64,000 nt of DNA from a virus. The notes beneath the pieces were generated by a model that searched no databases, was not told the origin of the DNA, and was given only the letters and a program-made list of their open reading frames with translations. Of the stretch, positions 55,726 through 63,111 are shown piece by piece. The stretch is taken from positions 43,224 to 107,223 of IMG/VR virus record IMGVR_UViG_3300036761_003567; one strand, written 5' to 3'. Made by a program: the position numbers and the translations under genes. Positions within the stretch are counted from its first letter, which is position 1; each line of letters opens with the position of its first letter.

Positions 55726-55752
55726 CAGGGGATTTCCCTCCCTGATATACTG
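55723..55752 (+). promoter_or_regulatory. sigma70-type promoter
   Basis: TTGACA (55723-55728), an 18-nt spacer containing GGGGATTTCCCT, TATACT (55747-55752). The -35 overlaps the stop codon of 55558. Spacer core matches 27933 and 31951. Confidence 0.85.
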
Positions 55753-55769
55753 TTCCTAGGAGAACGTGT

Positions 55770-56177
55770 ATGAACATGGAAGATCCGGACGAGCCAGAAG
55801 AGTTCGAGGGGCCTGACCCCAACGGCGAATACGGGGGCGCCTTCGGGGGCGGCGAGGAGCCCGAGGGAATGCCATCGCCTTTGGAGATCAAAGGCATGCT
55901 GGGGGAGCTGGGGAAGATCCTGGGCGGCGGCAACATCTTCGCTACCGTCGTCCCCTCTCTCGTCCCCTCCCGGTACGCGAGCCTCGTGTGTCCGCCCAGC
56001 CCGGAGGACGTGGCCAAGCTCAAGGTGAGGTTCGACCAGCACGTCGCCGAGGCGAAGGCTCTCATCGCCAAGGCCAAGGACGAAGGCAGCCCGCCGACGC
56101 AGGAGATCATGCAGTCGCTTGGACAGGTCGCCCAGGATGAGGAACTCCTGAAGCGCGCCCAGTCCCTCGTGAATTGA
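55770..56177 (+). CDS. hypothetical acidic protein
   Basis: 135 residues. Acidic, Gly-rich N-terminus (EFEGPDPNGEYGGAFGGGEE) then a helical body. TAGGAGA precedes the ATG. First gene after a strong promoter. Unknown. Confidence 0.6.
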   Translation: MNMEDPDEPEEFEGPDPNGEYGGAFGGGEEPEGMPSPLEIKGMLGELGKILGGGNIFATVVPSLVPSRYASLVCPPSPEDVAKLKVRFDQHVAEAKALIAKAKDEGSPPTQEIMQSLGQVAQDEELLKRAQSLVN

Positions 56178-56185
56178 GGGCAGCC

Positions 56186-56428
56186 ATGGAAGACAAGTAC
56201 TGCGACATCTGGCGCATCACACTGGCGTCTGGATCTACGGTCCATATCGCCATCCAGGTCAAGTCCAAGACATCCAGCCCGGAGGACGCGTTAGCCGCGC
56301 TCCGCTCAATGGAGTTGTACAAATCGCTCGTCGTGAAGTCCCTCGAGCGCGTGGGTGGAAGCGACTGCTTCTACTTCTCCAGTCTTGAGGTAAGGAAGGC
56401 CTGGTCCGTCGTGATTCATGCCACCTAG
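56186..56428 (+). CDS. hypothetical protein
   Basis: 80 residues from the ATG with GAGGGCAG ahead. Strand-helix-strand core. Unknown. Confidence 0.55.
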   Translation: MEDKYCDIWRITLASGSTVHIAIQVKSKTSSPEDALAALRSMELYKSLVVKSLERVGGSDCFYFSSLEVRKAWSVVIHAT

Positions 56429-56436
56429 GAGGCCAG

Positions 56437-56787
56437 ATGCCCAAACGCGTTCCGCCGAAGTTCCGTCGTCTCCCGACCCTGAACGAGACCGCCTCGGTCC
56501 TGGAACCGGGAGCGCCGGAATTCATCACCATGGAGGTCAGCACCTCCCCCGGTGAGGAAAAGAAGAAGATCATCTACATCCGACAGGACACGCTTCCCGA
56601 GAAGCTGCGCAAGGACGTCGGCAAGGCGGTCATCGAGAAGTGCCTCGGCCTGCCGCTGTTCCAGACCCTCGGGAACCTGGGCCAGCGGATCCTCTTGGGA
56701 GACGACGTGCCGATCTCGACCGGGAACAAGACGGACGGGCCGAGCGATCCGGAGGGTCCGGATCTGGCCACGGAGGGGGACAAATGA
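56437..56787 (+). CDS. hypothetical protein
   Basis: 116 residues. LPEKLRKDVGKAVIEKCLGL is a likely helix pair. TAGGAGG precedes the ATG; ATGA overlap with the next gene. Unknown. Confidence 0.55.
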   Translation: MPKRVPPKFRRLPTLNETASVLEPGAPEFITMEVSTSPGEEKKKIIYIRQDTLPEKLRKDVGKAVIEKCLGLPLFQTLGNLGQRILLGDDVPISTGNKTDGPSDPEGPDLATEGDK

Positions 56788-56891
56788 AGCGCCACGGGAT
56801 ACCTCCGATCCGGGTCAAACGCGGGGACATCTGTGTGCAGGGCAAGCTGCGTCTAGAGGCTTGGAAGCAACTGCGCAAGGGGAGCAAGTGA
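56784..56891 (+). CDS. very small basic protein
   Basis: 35 residues: MKRHGIPPIRVKRGDICVQG then a basic helix. Coupled on both sides by 4-nt overlaps, which supports it despite its size. Confidence 0.5.
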   Translation: MKRHGIPPIRVKRGDICVQGKLRLEAWKQLRKGSK

Positions 56892-57223
56892 AGATCATCA
56901 AGAAGTACCTGATCGAGAGGCCCATCGGCATGATCCGGGTGCCGAAGGGTGCCACGTGCCTTTCAGCCAGCATGGACGAATACGACCGAGACGAGCATGG
57001 GGAGAGGGTCCTAGTCGTGTGGGTGATGTACGACTGGACCGATCCGATGCCGCCGAAGGGAACGGAAGCGTGGGAGACCAGATTTATCCAGTGCGAGACG
57101 GCGGACTCCCTCTTCACGCCTGGACGTTTCATCGGCTCGGTCAGGTACGAATACGCGAGCGGCGGGGTCACCACGTACCACCTGTTCGAGTCCGATGGCG
57201 AGCCTCCCAAGAAGGAGGGATAG
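56888..57223 (+). CDS. hypothetical protein
   Basis: 111 residues from a GTG. Beta-rich with several Trp/Tyr (VLVVWVMYDWTDPMP). Overlaps the next GTG by 1 nt. Unknown. Confidence 0.55.
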   Translation: MKIIKKYLIERPIGMIRVPKGATCLSASMDEYDRDEHGERVLVVWVMYDWTDPMPPKGTEAWETRFIQCETADSLFTPGRFIGSVRYEYASGGVTTYHLFESDGEPPKKEG

Positions 57224-57483
57224 TGTCCAAGCACGAGATGGTCATCGGCAACGACGGCTCGCTGCGGATGGTCTATGCCGACGAGCTGACCCCGCTTCTC
57301 TCCTTGGGGAAGGCCGAAATCCGGCGGGCCAGCCACGTCGAGCCGGCAGGAGTCCGGTGGGTCGTCAATCTCAAGCCGGTCGGCGGCCCCCGAATCGGAC
57401 CGTTCAGGACCCGGGCGAAGGCGCTCGCAATCGAGCACGCCTGGCTCGTCAAGCACAACATCCCGTTCCCCAAGGAGGCCTAA
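57223..57483 (+). CDS. hypothetical protein
   Basis: 86 residues from a GTG behind AAGGAGG. Strands then a helix FRTRAKALAIEHAWL. Ends directly before the DUF1257 start. Confidence 0.55.
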   Translation: MSKHEMVIGNDGSLRMVYADELTPLLSLGKAEIRRASHVEPAGVRWVVNLKPVGGPRIGPFRTRAKALAIEHAWLVKHNIPFPKEA

Positions 57484-57939
57484 ATGTCTCATGTCGCTCG
57501 ACTCGAGTTGGACGTGCTCGATCTGGAAGCCCTCAAGAAGGCGGTCAAGGCGTCGGGCCTCCAGTGGAAAGAAGGCCAGAAGCATCACAAGTGGTACGGT
57601 TCGTGGGTCAACGACTACCACGGGGCGAACGCCGCCTACCACCACGGGATCAAGCCCGAGGACTACGGCAAGTGCGAGCACGCCATCGGCGTCCCCGGCA
57701 ACTCGCAGGCGTACGAGATCGGCGTCTGCAAGAACCCCAACGGGAAAGGCCACGTGCTGGTCTGGGACTTCTACGCCGGCGGACACGGACTGCAGGCGCT
57801 GGCCGGGGACAATTGCTCCAACATCGTAAAGGGGTACGTCGCCGAGGTGGCCAAGAAGAAAATGACAGCCCAGGGCTACACCTGCACGCAGACCAAGCTC
57901 CCGACGGGCGAGGTCAAGCTCCAGTTCGTCAAGTACTAG
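57484..57939 (+). CDS. DUF1257 (Ycf35-like) protein, copy 1
   Basis: 151 residues. MSHVARLELDVLDLEALKKA, then GLQWKEGQ, a HKWYGSWVNDYHG centre, CEHAIGVPG and VLVWDFYAGGHGLQAL follow the DUF1257 pattern. In bacteria and plastids this family is found with Ycf46-type AAA ATPases; the one at 59621 lies 1.7 kb downstream. Biochemical role is not established. Confidence 0.8.
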   Translation: MSHVARLELDVLDLEALKKAVKASGLQWKEGQKHHKWYGSWVNDYHGANAAYHHGIKPEDYGKCEHAIGVPGNSQAYEIGVCKNPNGKGHVLVWDFYAGGHGLQALAGDNCSNIVKGYVAEVAKKKMTAQGYTCTQTKLPTGEVKLQFVKY

Positions 57940-57969
57940 GCGACTTCCCCCAGCACAGGAGCCTGACCG

Positions 57970-58161
57970 ATGCACACGATCACGCTAATCATCGACAACA
58001 AGGGCGGCCTCAAGATCTCGGTCGACGGGCTCAAGGGCACCGCCTGCAAGGACGCGACCAAGACGCTGGAGAACGCGCTGGGCACGGTCAAGGACGACCA
58101 GAAGACCAGCGAGTTCTACCAGCAGCCGCAGGCCAACAACCAGCAGAAACTGGGACACTGA
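57970..58161 (+). CDS. DUF2997-like small protein, copy 1
   Basis: 63 residues. HTITLIIDNKGGLKISVDG, KGTACKDATKTLENALGTV and SEFYQQ match the short DUF2997 family that usually follows DUF1257. The gene overlaps the next ATG by 1 nt. Confidence 0.7.
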   Translation: MHTITLIIDNKGGLKISVDGLKGTACKDATKTLENALGTVKDDQKTSEFYQQPQANNQQKLGH

Positions 58162-58733
58162 TGACAAACAAGATCCTGAATCCCAAGCGGAAGGTCCTGG
58201 ACGAACGGCTCCTCCGCCTCGTCTGGCTCGTCGCAGGAAAACCCGGAGAGGAATGGGCGGATGGGCCGGTACAGGTTCCCGATGGCGGAGGCTTGCCAGA
58301 GCTGGAATTCAACCCTGCGGTGGCGGAGGCCCTGCAGATCATCGAAACTCTCGACATCGAGACGTGCGCATCAAGGCCATGGCTGTACGCGGACCAACAG
58401 ATCGGCTCCAATTGCCTGACACCGCATGAAGCCGCCGCCCGCGAGATCAAGGCGCTTGTCGCTCCCGTCCACCGAGACGGCGAATGGGACGTTGCCGACA
58501 TCAGGGAGATCCTGACCCGGCACTTCACACCCGAGACGCCGTGCGTTCCACAAGTGGAGAAGAAATTCCACGTCGAGCTAGTGCTGACCGGCGGCACGAA
58601 GGCCGTATGCCTCAAGGCCCAGTCCTGCGCGGACGCCGAGACGAAGGCCATGAAACAGGCAGGCGAGCAGATCGAGGCACTGGGCTTCCAAGGCGTCGAC
58701 ATCGAGATCGTGTCCGTGGAGGAGGGACGGTGA
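58161..58733 (+). CDS. hypothetical protein
   Basis: 190 residues. LLRLVWLVAGKPGEEWADG then a helical part and VEKKFHVELVLTGGTKAVCL near the C-terminus. No recognised family; linked by overlaps to the DUF2997-like gene and 58730. Confidence 0.6.
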   Translation: MTNKILNPKRKVLDERLLRLVWLVAGKPGEEWADGPVQVPDGGGLPELEFNPAVAEALQIIETLDIETCASRPWLYADQQIGSNCLTPHEAAAREIKALVAPVHRDGEWDVADIREILTRHFTPETPCVPQVEKKFHVELVLTGGTKAVCLKAQSCADAETKAMKQAGEQIEALGFQGVDIEIVSVEEGR

Positions 58734-59071
58734 AGACCACGGTATTCATGGTCCGGCACAAGCCATCCAAGCGCTGGCTTCCCAAGACGGCCGACGTCGG
58801 GTGCCAGGACGCATCTGGGTGGGTGTCCGACCTCTGGGACGCCAGACAATACAAGGGTGAGGAGTCGGCTCGTGCAGCCATCTTTGCCGCAGGCGCCACT
58901 CCATACGGGATTCAGGCTTACCGTCTCACTTGGGAGCAAAAGAAGGCCAAGCGCCAGGCCTACGTGGACCTGTGCGAGGTCGTGAAGGTGGATGTGAATT
59001 TCACCCTTACTTCGATGCCGTCGCGGTCAGCCCCGTTCGGTCAGGTGGGTGGCCGCGTATTGGAGGCCTAA
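58730..59071 (+). CDS. hypothetical protein
   Basis: 113 residues from a GTG behind GGAGGG. VFMVRHKPSKRWLPKTADVG start, then helices; C-terminal region basic. Unknown. Confidence 0.55.
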   Translation: MKTTVFMVRHKPSKRWLPKTADVGCQDASGWVSDLWDARQYKGEESARAAIFAAGATPYGIQAYRLTWEQKKAKRQAYVDLCEVVKVDVNFTLTSMPSRSAPFGQVGGRVLEA

Positions 59072-59301
59072 TGAGCGACGAAAAGCACGTCATCTGCCCG
59101 TTCGAGGACTGCCATGCCAGCGGCGCCTACATCACCGTCCACATCGAAGCCGAGGACGTGACGGGCTCCGGCATCCAGCATACGGCCCTCTGCGGCCTGT
59201 GCAACAGGACCTTCGACATCACCGAGGACGAGTACGACCGGCACGTCGACCAGATAGAGCACGCCCTGGCGCACGCAGGCTCCGTTCCCCACGTCCATTA
59301 G
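59071..59301 (+). CDS. small zinc-ribbon protein
   Basis: 76 residues: CPFEDCHASG and CGLCNRTFDI form a zinc ribbon, then an acidic helix rich in His. TGGAGG precedes the ATG. Unknown. Confidence 0.6.
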   Translation: MSDEKHVICPFEDCHASGAYITVHIEAEDVTGSGIQHTALCGLCNRTFDITEDEYDRHVDQIEHALAHAGSVPHVH

Positions 59302-59311
59302 GAAGGAGACC

Positions 59312-59599
59312 ATGAGCTTCGTGATCGTGGAGTACCAGATCAACAGGAGCGGTTCAGCCATCCTCAGCGACCTGGACAAGCCGCCGACCTTCTTCGTCGG
59401 CTATGGCACCAAACAGGAAGCCGAGTCCGCGCTCAAGAACCTCGGCGCGAAGTGGAGCGATTGCTCATACGTTCTGACCTCAGACGATCGCCCAGGCGAT
59501 GCCAACATGTGGTGCGTCGGCGAGTCGGAAGACGAGGACAAGGACAGCCGCCGCAAGTTCGAGATCTTCGAAGCCAAGGACAAGAGCGAATTGCGTTAG
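59312..59599 (+). CDS. hypothetical protein
   Basis: 95 residues; beta-rich N-terminus (FVIVEYQINRSGSAIL), acidic C-terminus. AGGAAGGAG precedes the ATG. Adjacent to the AAA ATPase. Confidence 0.55.
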   Translation: MSFVIVEYQINRSGSAILSDLDKPPTFFVGYGTKQEAESALKNLGAKWSDCSYVLTSDDRPGDANMWCVGESEDEDKDSRRKFEIFEAKDKSELR

Positions 59600-59620
59600 T
59601 TCCCTTTACAGGAGGTTCGC

Positions 59621-61168
59621 ATGTTTGACAGCTACATCAAGGCCCGCTATCCGGTGCTGATGGTCGTGAGCCCCGAGGAGGCGCGCGTCGAGCTGGAGCT
59701 CGCCAACACGCTGAAGGAGCTCAAGTGGAAGGTGGTCGTGTGGAGCCACACGGACGGCTTCATCGACGCCAACGGCAAGACCATCGACGAGGTTGACGAC
59801 CCGGTCGCCGCCCTCGCGAAGATCCGCGGCGCCGAGAGCACGACCACGTTCGGCGAGAAGGTGGTGTTCCTGTTCCGCGACCTGCACCCGTTCTTCCAGG
59901 TGCCCAAGATCGCGCGGCTCATCCGGGACATCGCCCGCGAGTTCAAGACGGCCAAGAAGACGCTCATCATGATCAGCCCGCTCAACGAGCTGCCCGTCGG
60001 GCTGCAGCGCGACGTGACGCTCCTGGAGTTCGGCCTCCCCGAGAGGGCGATCATCGGCACCATGATCGACCGGTTCGTGACGGAGAACAAGACCGTCGTG
60101 GGGGACGTCGCGAAGGACGAGGTCTTCGCCATCGTGGAGGCCTGCATGGGCCTGACCACGGTCGAGGCGGAGAACGCCATGGCCAAGGGCGTGGTGGACT
60201 GGAAGAAGTCCACCAAGGACGACCCGAAGTCCAAGACGCAGATCTCCACGCTGGTCATGTCCGAGAAGGCCAACGCCATCAAGAAGTCGGGCGTGCTGGA
60301 GTGGTACCCCGCCAAGCAGGGGATGGACGACATCGGCGGGCTGGTGGTGCTCAAGGAGTGGCTGAGCATCAGGAAGCTGGCGTTCACCGAGGAGGCCCGC
60401 AAGTACGGCCTCCCCGCCCCGCGTGGCGTGATGCTCACGGGCATCCCGGGAACGGGCAAGTCCCTGGCGGCGAAGGCGTGCGCCGCCAACTTCGGGGTCC
60501 CGCTCATCAAGTTCGACGTGGGACGCGTCTTCGGCGGGCTGGTCGGCCAGAGCGAGGCGAACATGCGGGTCGCCATCCAGACGGCAGAGGCCGTGGGCCG
60601 CTGCGTGTTGTGGGTGGACGAGATCGAGAAGGCCTTCGCTGGGATGTCCAGCTCGGGCCAGACGGACTCCGGGGTGAGCGCCCGCGTCTTCGGGTCGTTC
60701 ATCACCTGGATGCAGGAGAAGACCGCGCCGGTCTTCATCGTGGCGACGTGCAACAAGATCGACGGGCTCCCGCCTGAGCTGCTCAGGAAGGGGCGCTTCG
60801 ATGAGATCTTCTACGTCGACCTCCCGGACGAGAAGGAGCGGGAGGAGATTCTCAAGATCCACATCACCAAGCGGGGCCGCGATCCCAAGAAGTTCGACGC
60901 CCAGGGCCTCAAGGAGTGCGCCTCCAACAGCGAGGGGTACTCGGGGGCGGAGCTGGAGGAGGCCGTGATCTCGGGCCTCTACACCGGCTTCTACCGCAAG
61001 GAGGAGCTGAACGACATGCACATCCTGTCCGCCATCCTGCGGACCGTGCCCCTCTCCCGGTCCCGGAGGGGCGACCTGGAGTCGATGAAGAAGTGGGCCA
61101 GCGACTTCGCCCAGAACGCGAACCACCGCAAGGAAGAGGAGCAGAAGTCCCGCAAGGTGGACGCGTAA
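59621..61168 (+). CDS. Ycf46-like AAA ATPase
   Basis: 515 residues. The N-terminal RecA-like region typical of Ycf46 (MFDSYIKARYPVLMVVSPEE... then a repeat-like helicase fold) is followed by a full AAA module: Walker A GIPGTGKS near 274, Walker B VLWVDEIEKA near 330, sensor 1 ATCNKID, and the arginine-finger region LRKGRFDE near 388. It would form an ATP-driven hexamer remodelling protein or nucleic-acid complexes. The DUF1257/DUF2997 pairs on each side are its likely partners. A terminator follows. Confidence 0.9.
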   Translation: MFDSYIKARYPVLMVVSPEEARVELELANTLKELKWKVVVWSHTDGFIDANGKTIDEVDDPVAALAKIRGAESTTTFGEKVVFLFRDLHPFFQVPKIARLIRDIAREFKTAKKTLIMISPLNELPVGLQRDVTLLEFGLPERAIIGTMIDRFVTENKTVVGDVAKDEVFAIVEACMGLTTVEAENAMAKGVVDWKKSTKDDPKSKTQISTLVMSEKANAIKKSGVLEWYPAKQGMDDIGGLVVLKEWLSIRKLAFTEEARKYGLPAPRGVMLTGIPGTGKSLAAKACAANFGVPLIKFDVGRVFGGLVGQSEANMRVAIQTAEAVGRCVLWVDEIEKAFAGMSSSGQTDSGVSARVFGSFITWMQEKTAPVFIVATCNKIDGLPPELLRKGRFDEIFYVDLPDEKEREEILKIHITKRGRDPKKFDAQGLKECASNSEGYSGAELEEAVISGLYTGFYRKEELNDMHILSAILRTVPLSRSRRGDLESMKKWASDFAQNANHRKEEEQKSRKVDA

Positions 61169-61175
61169 GCAATCA

Positions 61176-61204
61176 GGCGCGGGGGTCAAACCGGCCCCCG
61201 CGCC
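61176..61204 (+). terminator. hairpin after the AAA gene
   Basis: GGCGCGGGGG/CCCCCGCGCC, a perfect 10-bp stem with loop TCAAACCGG, followed by CTTGGAGGG. No T-run; likely the 3' end or a stabiliser. Confidence 0.6.
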
Positions 61205-61216
61205 CTTGGAGGGACC

Positions 61217-61432
61217 ATGAAGAAGGGGAACAGCGTTCCAGTCACGTTCAAGGGAGAAGCTGGCGCAGAGGCCGTCATCCTCTGCAAGGTCTGGTCGGTT
61301 AGAGCGGACGGATTCGAGATCGAAGAGAAGAACACGGTGGGGCATCGTCTCCGATTCGGACCGAGCGGCGTCTGTCTGAATTCGGATACGCCGTATGGTT
61401 CGATTTCCGTGAAGGGAGAGATATGTCTCTGA
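61217..61432 (+). CDS. small hypothetical protein
   Basis: 71 residues, beta-rich (VPVTFKGEAGAEAVILCKVW). GGAGGG precedes the ATG. Overlaps the next gene by 10 nt. Unknown. Confidence 0.6.
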   Translation: MKKGNSVPVTFKGEAGAEAVILCKVWSVRADGFEIEEKNTVGHRLRFGPSGVCLNSDTPYGSISVKGEICL

Positions 61433-61671
61433 TCCTAGCTCACGCCAAGCCGGAAGCCGTGGCCAAGGCCATGTTCGGATCCGTGGGGATCCGCATCAAG
61501 AAGGGCCGCTTCACCGACATTCCCTACGCGGAATTCGTCGAGCTGGTCGAGTACGTGCTCACCAACGAGGACCTCTTCCCTGCTGATCCGCGACTGGCGC
61601 TGATCAAGAAGTTGCGCAAGGCGAAGGTCGTCCACGGCTTCAATCCGACCGGCCGCAGGATAACGCTCTAG
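61423..61671 (+). CDS. hypothetical protein
   Basis: 82 residues; helical with FTDIPYAEFVELVEYVLTNE. GGGAG upstream. Unknown. Confidence 0.6.
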   Translation: MSLILAHAKPEAVAKAMFGSVGIRIKKGRFTDIPYAEFVELVEYVLTNEDLFPADPRLALIKKLRKAKVVHGFNPTGRRITL

Positions 61672-61679
61672 GAGGAACT

Positions 61680-61961
61680 ATGCCCTGCTTTACGAGGGTC
61701 AGCATCGAGGTCAAGGACCAGGCAGCCGCGAAGGCAGCCGCGGAGAAGCTGAAGAAGGACCACGGCTGGGAGTCCAAGATCACCAAGCTCCCGAACGGGA
61801 TGTACAAGGTCGAGCCCAAGGAGCAATATGCCGGGTTCGAGAAGCTGTTCAAGAACGAGTACGCCGCATCCCTCGCCACCGCGAAGGCGAAGCAGGCGGG
61901 GTACACCGTCGTCCGCATGAACAACGGGAACGAGATCCAGCTCACCCTGAGGCAATACTAG
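61680..61961 (+). CDS. DUF1257-like protein, copy 2 (divergent)
   Basis: 93 residues. FTRVSIEVKDQAAAKAAAEK, a Trp and Tyr centre and SLATAKAKQAGYTVVRMNNG ending EIQLTLRQY resemble 57484 in shape, but it is shorter and the HxWYG centre is missing. TAGGAGG precedes. The next gene is a DUF2997-like protein, so the order repeats. Confidence 0.55.
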   Translation: MPCFTRVSIEVKDQAAAKAAAEKLKKDHGWESKITKLPNGMYKVEPKEQYAGFEKLFKNEYAASLATAKAKQAGYTVVRMNNGNEIQLTLRQY

Positions 61962-61969
61962 GAGGATCC

Positions 61970-62158
61970 ATGAAGGAAGTTATCATCAAGATCAACGACG
62001 GCCAATGCAAGATCCATGCGGAAGGGGCCAACGGTCAGGGTACGGCCTCCTTCACCGAGGATCTGGCCAAGAGCCTGGGCAAGATCGAGGAGCGGCACAA
62101 GGGGATGGACCATGTGGTCCAGGCCAACAAGAACCAGGTCAAGCAGGGGAACGGATGA
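61970..62158 (+). CDS. DUF2997-like small protein, copy 2
   Basis: 62 residues. MKEVIIKINDGQCKIHAEGA, GTASFTEDLAKSLGKIEE: same strand-helix plan as 57970. Overlaps the next ATG by 4 nt. Confidence 0.55.
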   Translation: MKEVIIKINDGQCKIHAEGANGQGTASFTEDLAKSLGKIEERHKGMDHVVQANKNQVKQGNG

Positions 62159-62373
62159 TGGTCAACAACCTGAACGGGGGAAAGTTCGTCCGAGTCAACG
62201 GCTTCGACAAGGTCGGCGGCGTCTGCGCCTTCGTCCCATTCGAGGTCATTCGCGCCCTCGGCCTTGCCGTCGAGCAGGGCTGCGACGAGCCGACCCAGCG
62301 GGCGCAGCATGGAGACCTGACAGTCGACTGGATCAGAGAAATGACACAGGCCAGCCAGCAGGTCAAGCAGTGA
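62155..62373 (+). CDS. small hypothetical protein
   Basis: 72 residues. LNGGKFVRVNGFDKVGGVCA beta region and a helix. Coupled to the upstream gene. Unknown. Confidence 0.55.
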   Translation: MMVNNLNGGKFVRVNGFDKVGGVCAFVPFEVIRALGLAVEQGCDEPTQRAQHGDLTVDWIREMTQASQQVKQ

Positions 62374-62389
62374 CTGCGTACCAAAGGAG

Positions 62390-63055
62390 TTATCTAGGAA
62401 TAGCCCGGAGCGCCTTAATGAATGCCATCATCTCCTCGTTCGTGTTCTTATTCTTCGCGAGGTTGATGGCCTTGCACACAAGCTGGATGTTCCCAGGCAC
62501 GTAGCCTTTGGTGGAGTCGATCCGGTCTATGGATGCGCCATCAAGCCTGTATCGTTGCATTGTCATGGGAAGACCAGAAAGAGCACATTTGCCTTTTTGG
62601 TCTTCCCAAAGACCACACAGGAAATCCAGACTAACGCCCCACTTGAAGTTACTGCGTCGCCCGTGTGTTCTCCCTCTGCGCGTCTTTGCAAAAAGCCACC
62701 TGCGTGGGGAGCTTTCGTCGTAGGCTTGTATCAAGCCCAGCCGCCAGCGTTCTTTGTTGCGTACCCGGCATTTGGCGAGATAGTGTTGTCTGTAAGCTGC
62801 GTCTTCCTTGTACCGGCGCCTGTTGTACGCGTTGCATTTTTCCCGGTATTTGGGGTCTTTACGCTTACAAACCCAAGCACAAGCATAACACCTAAGACTG
62901 GCTGGGGGGAATTTTTTCTTTGGTTTGGTTACTCCGCAAATCTTGCATGGCTTGCTTTTGCGCGCACGATAGGCCAAGCACTTAAAACAAACTGGATAAT
63001 GCAGGGGAAATTTCGAATTCGGCTTTGGCGTCTTGCACCAGGCGCATTTCTTCAT
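62390..63055 (-). CDS. HNH homing endonuclease
   Basis: 221 residues. Two zinc knuckles (CAWCKTPKPNSKF; CKICGVTKPKKKF), a basic linker, and an HNH core near the end (GKCALSGLPMTM...SIDRIDSTKGYVPGNIQLVC). It matches one HNH half of 16913. Antisense, AT-richer than its neighbours, and lying between two plus-strand genes, it looks like an insertion. It would cut unoccupied homologous sites. Confidence 0.85.
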   Translation of the reverse strand: MKKCAWCKTPKPNSKFPLHYPVCFKCLAYRARKSKPCKICGVTKPKKKFPPASLRCYACAWVCKRKDPKYREKCNAYNRRRYKEDAAYRQHYLAKCRVRNKERWRLGLIQAYDESSPRRWLFAKTRRGRTHGRRSNFKWGVSLDFLCGLWEDQKGKCALSGLPMTMQRYRLDGASIDRIDSTKGYVPGNIQLVCKAINLAKNKNTNEEMMAFIKALRAIPR

Positions 63056-63111
63056 AGCATTACCCCATGTTGCTTATGTTCTATATTTGACTATCCCAAG
63101 TGGAGGAGCAC

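Noticed and set aside
56815-57975. 386-residue minus-strand frame
   Set aside because: Antisense shadow of several coupled plus-strand genes with good ribosome sites.
57195-58160. Long plus-strand frame upstream of 58161
   Set aside because: Arg/Gly/Gln-rich out-of-frame reading across DUF1257 and DUF2997 genes; only the part from 58161 is real.
59606-61345. 579-residue minus-strand frame opposite the AAA ATPase
   Set aside because: Low-complexity His/Leu/Asp antisense shadow of a high-GC gene; the plus strand has intact AAA motifs.
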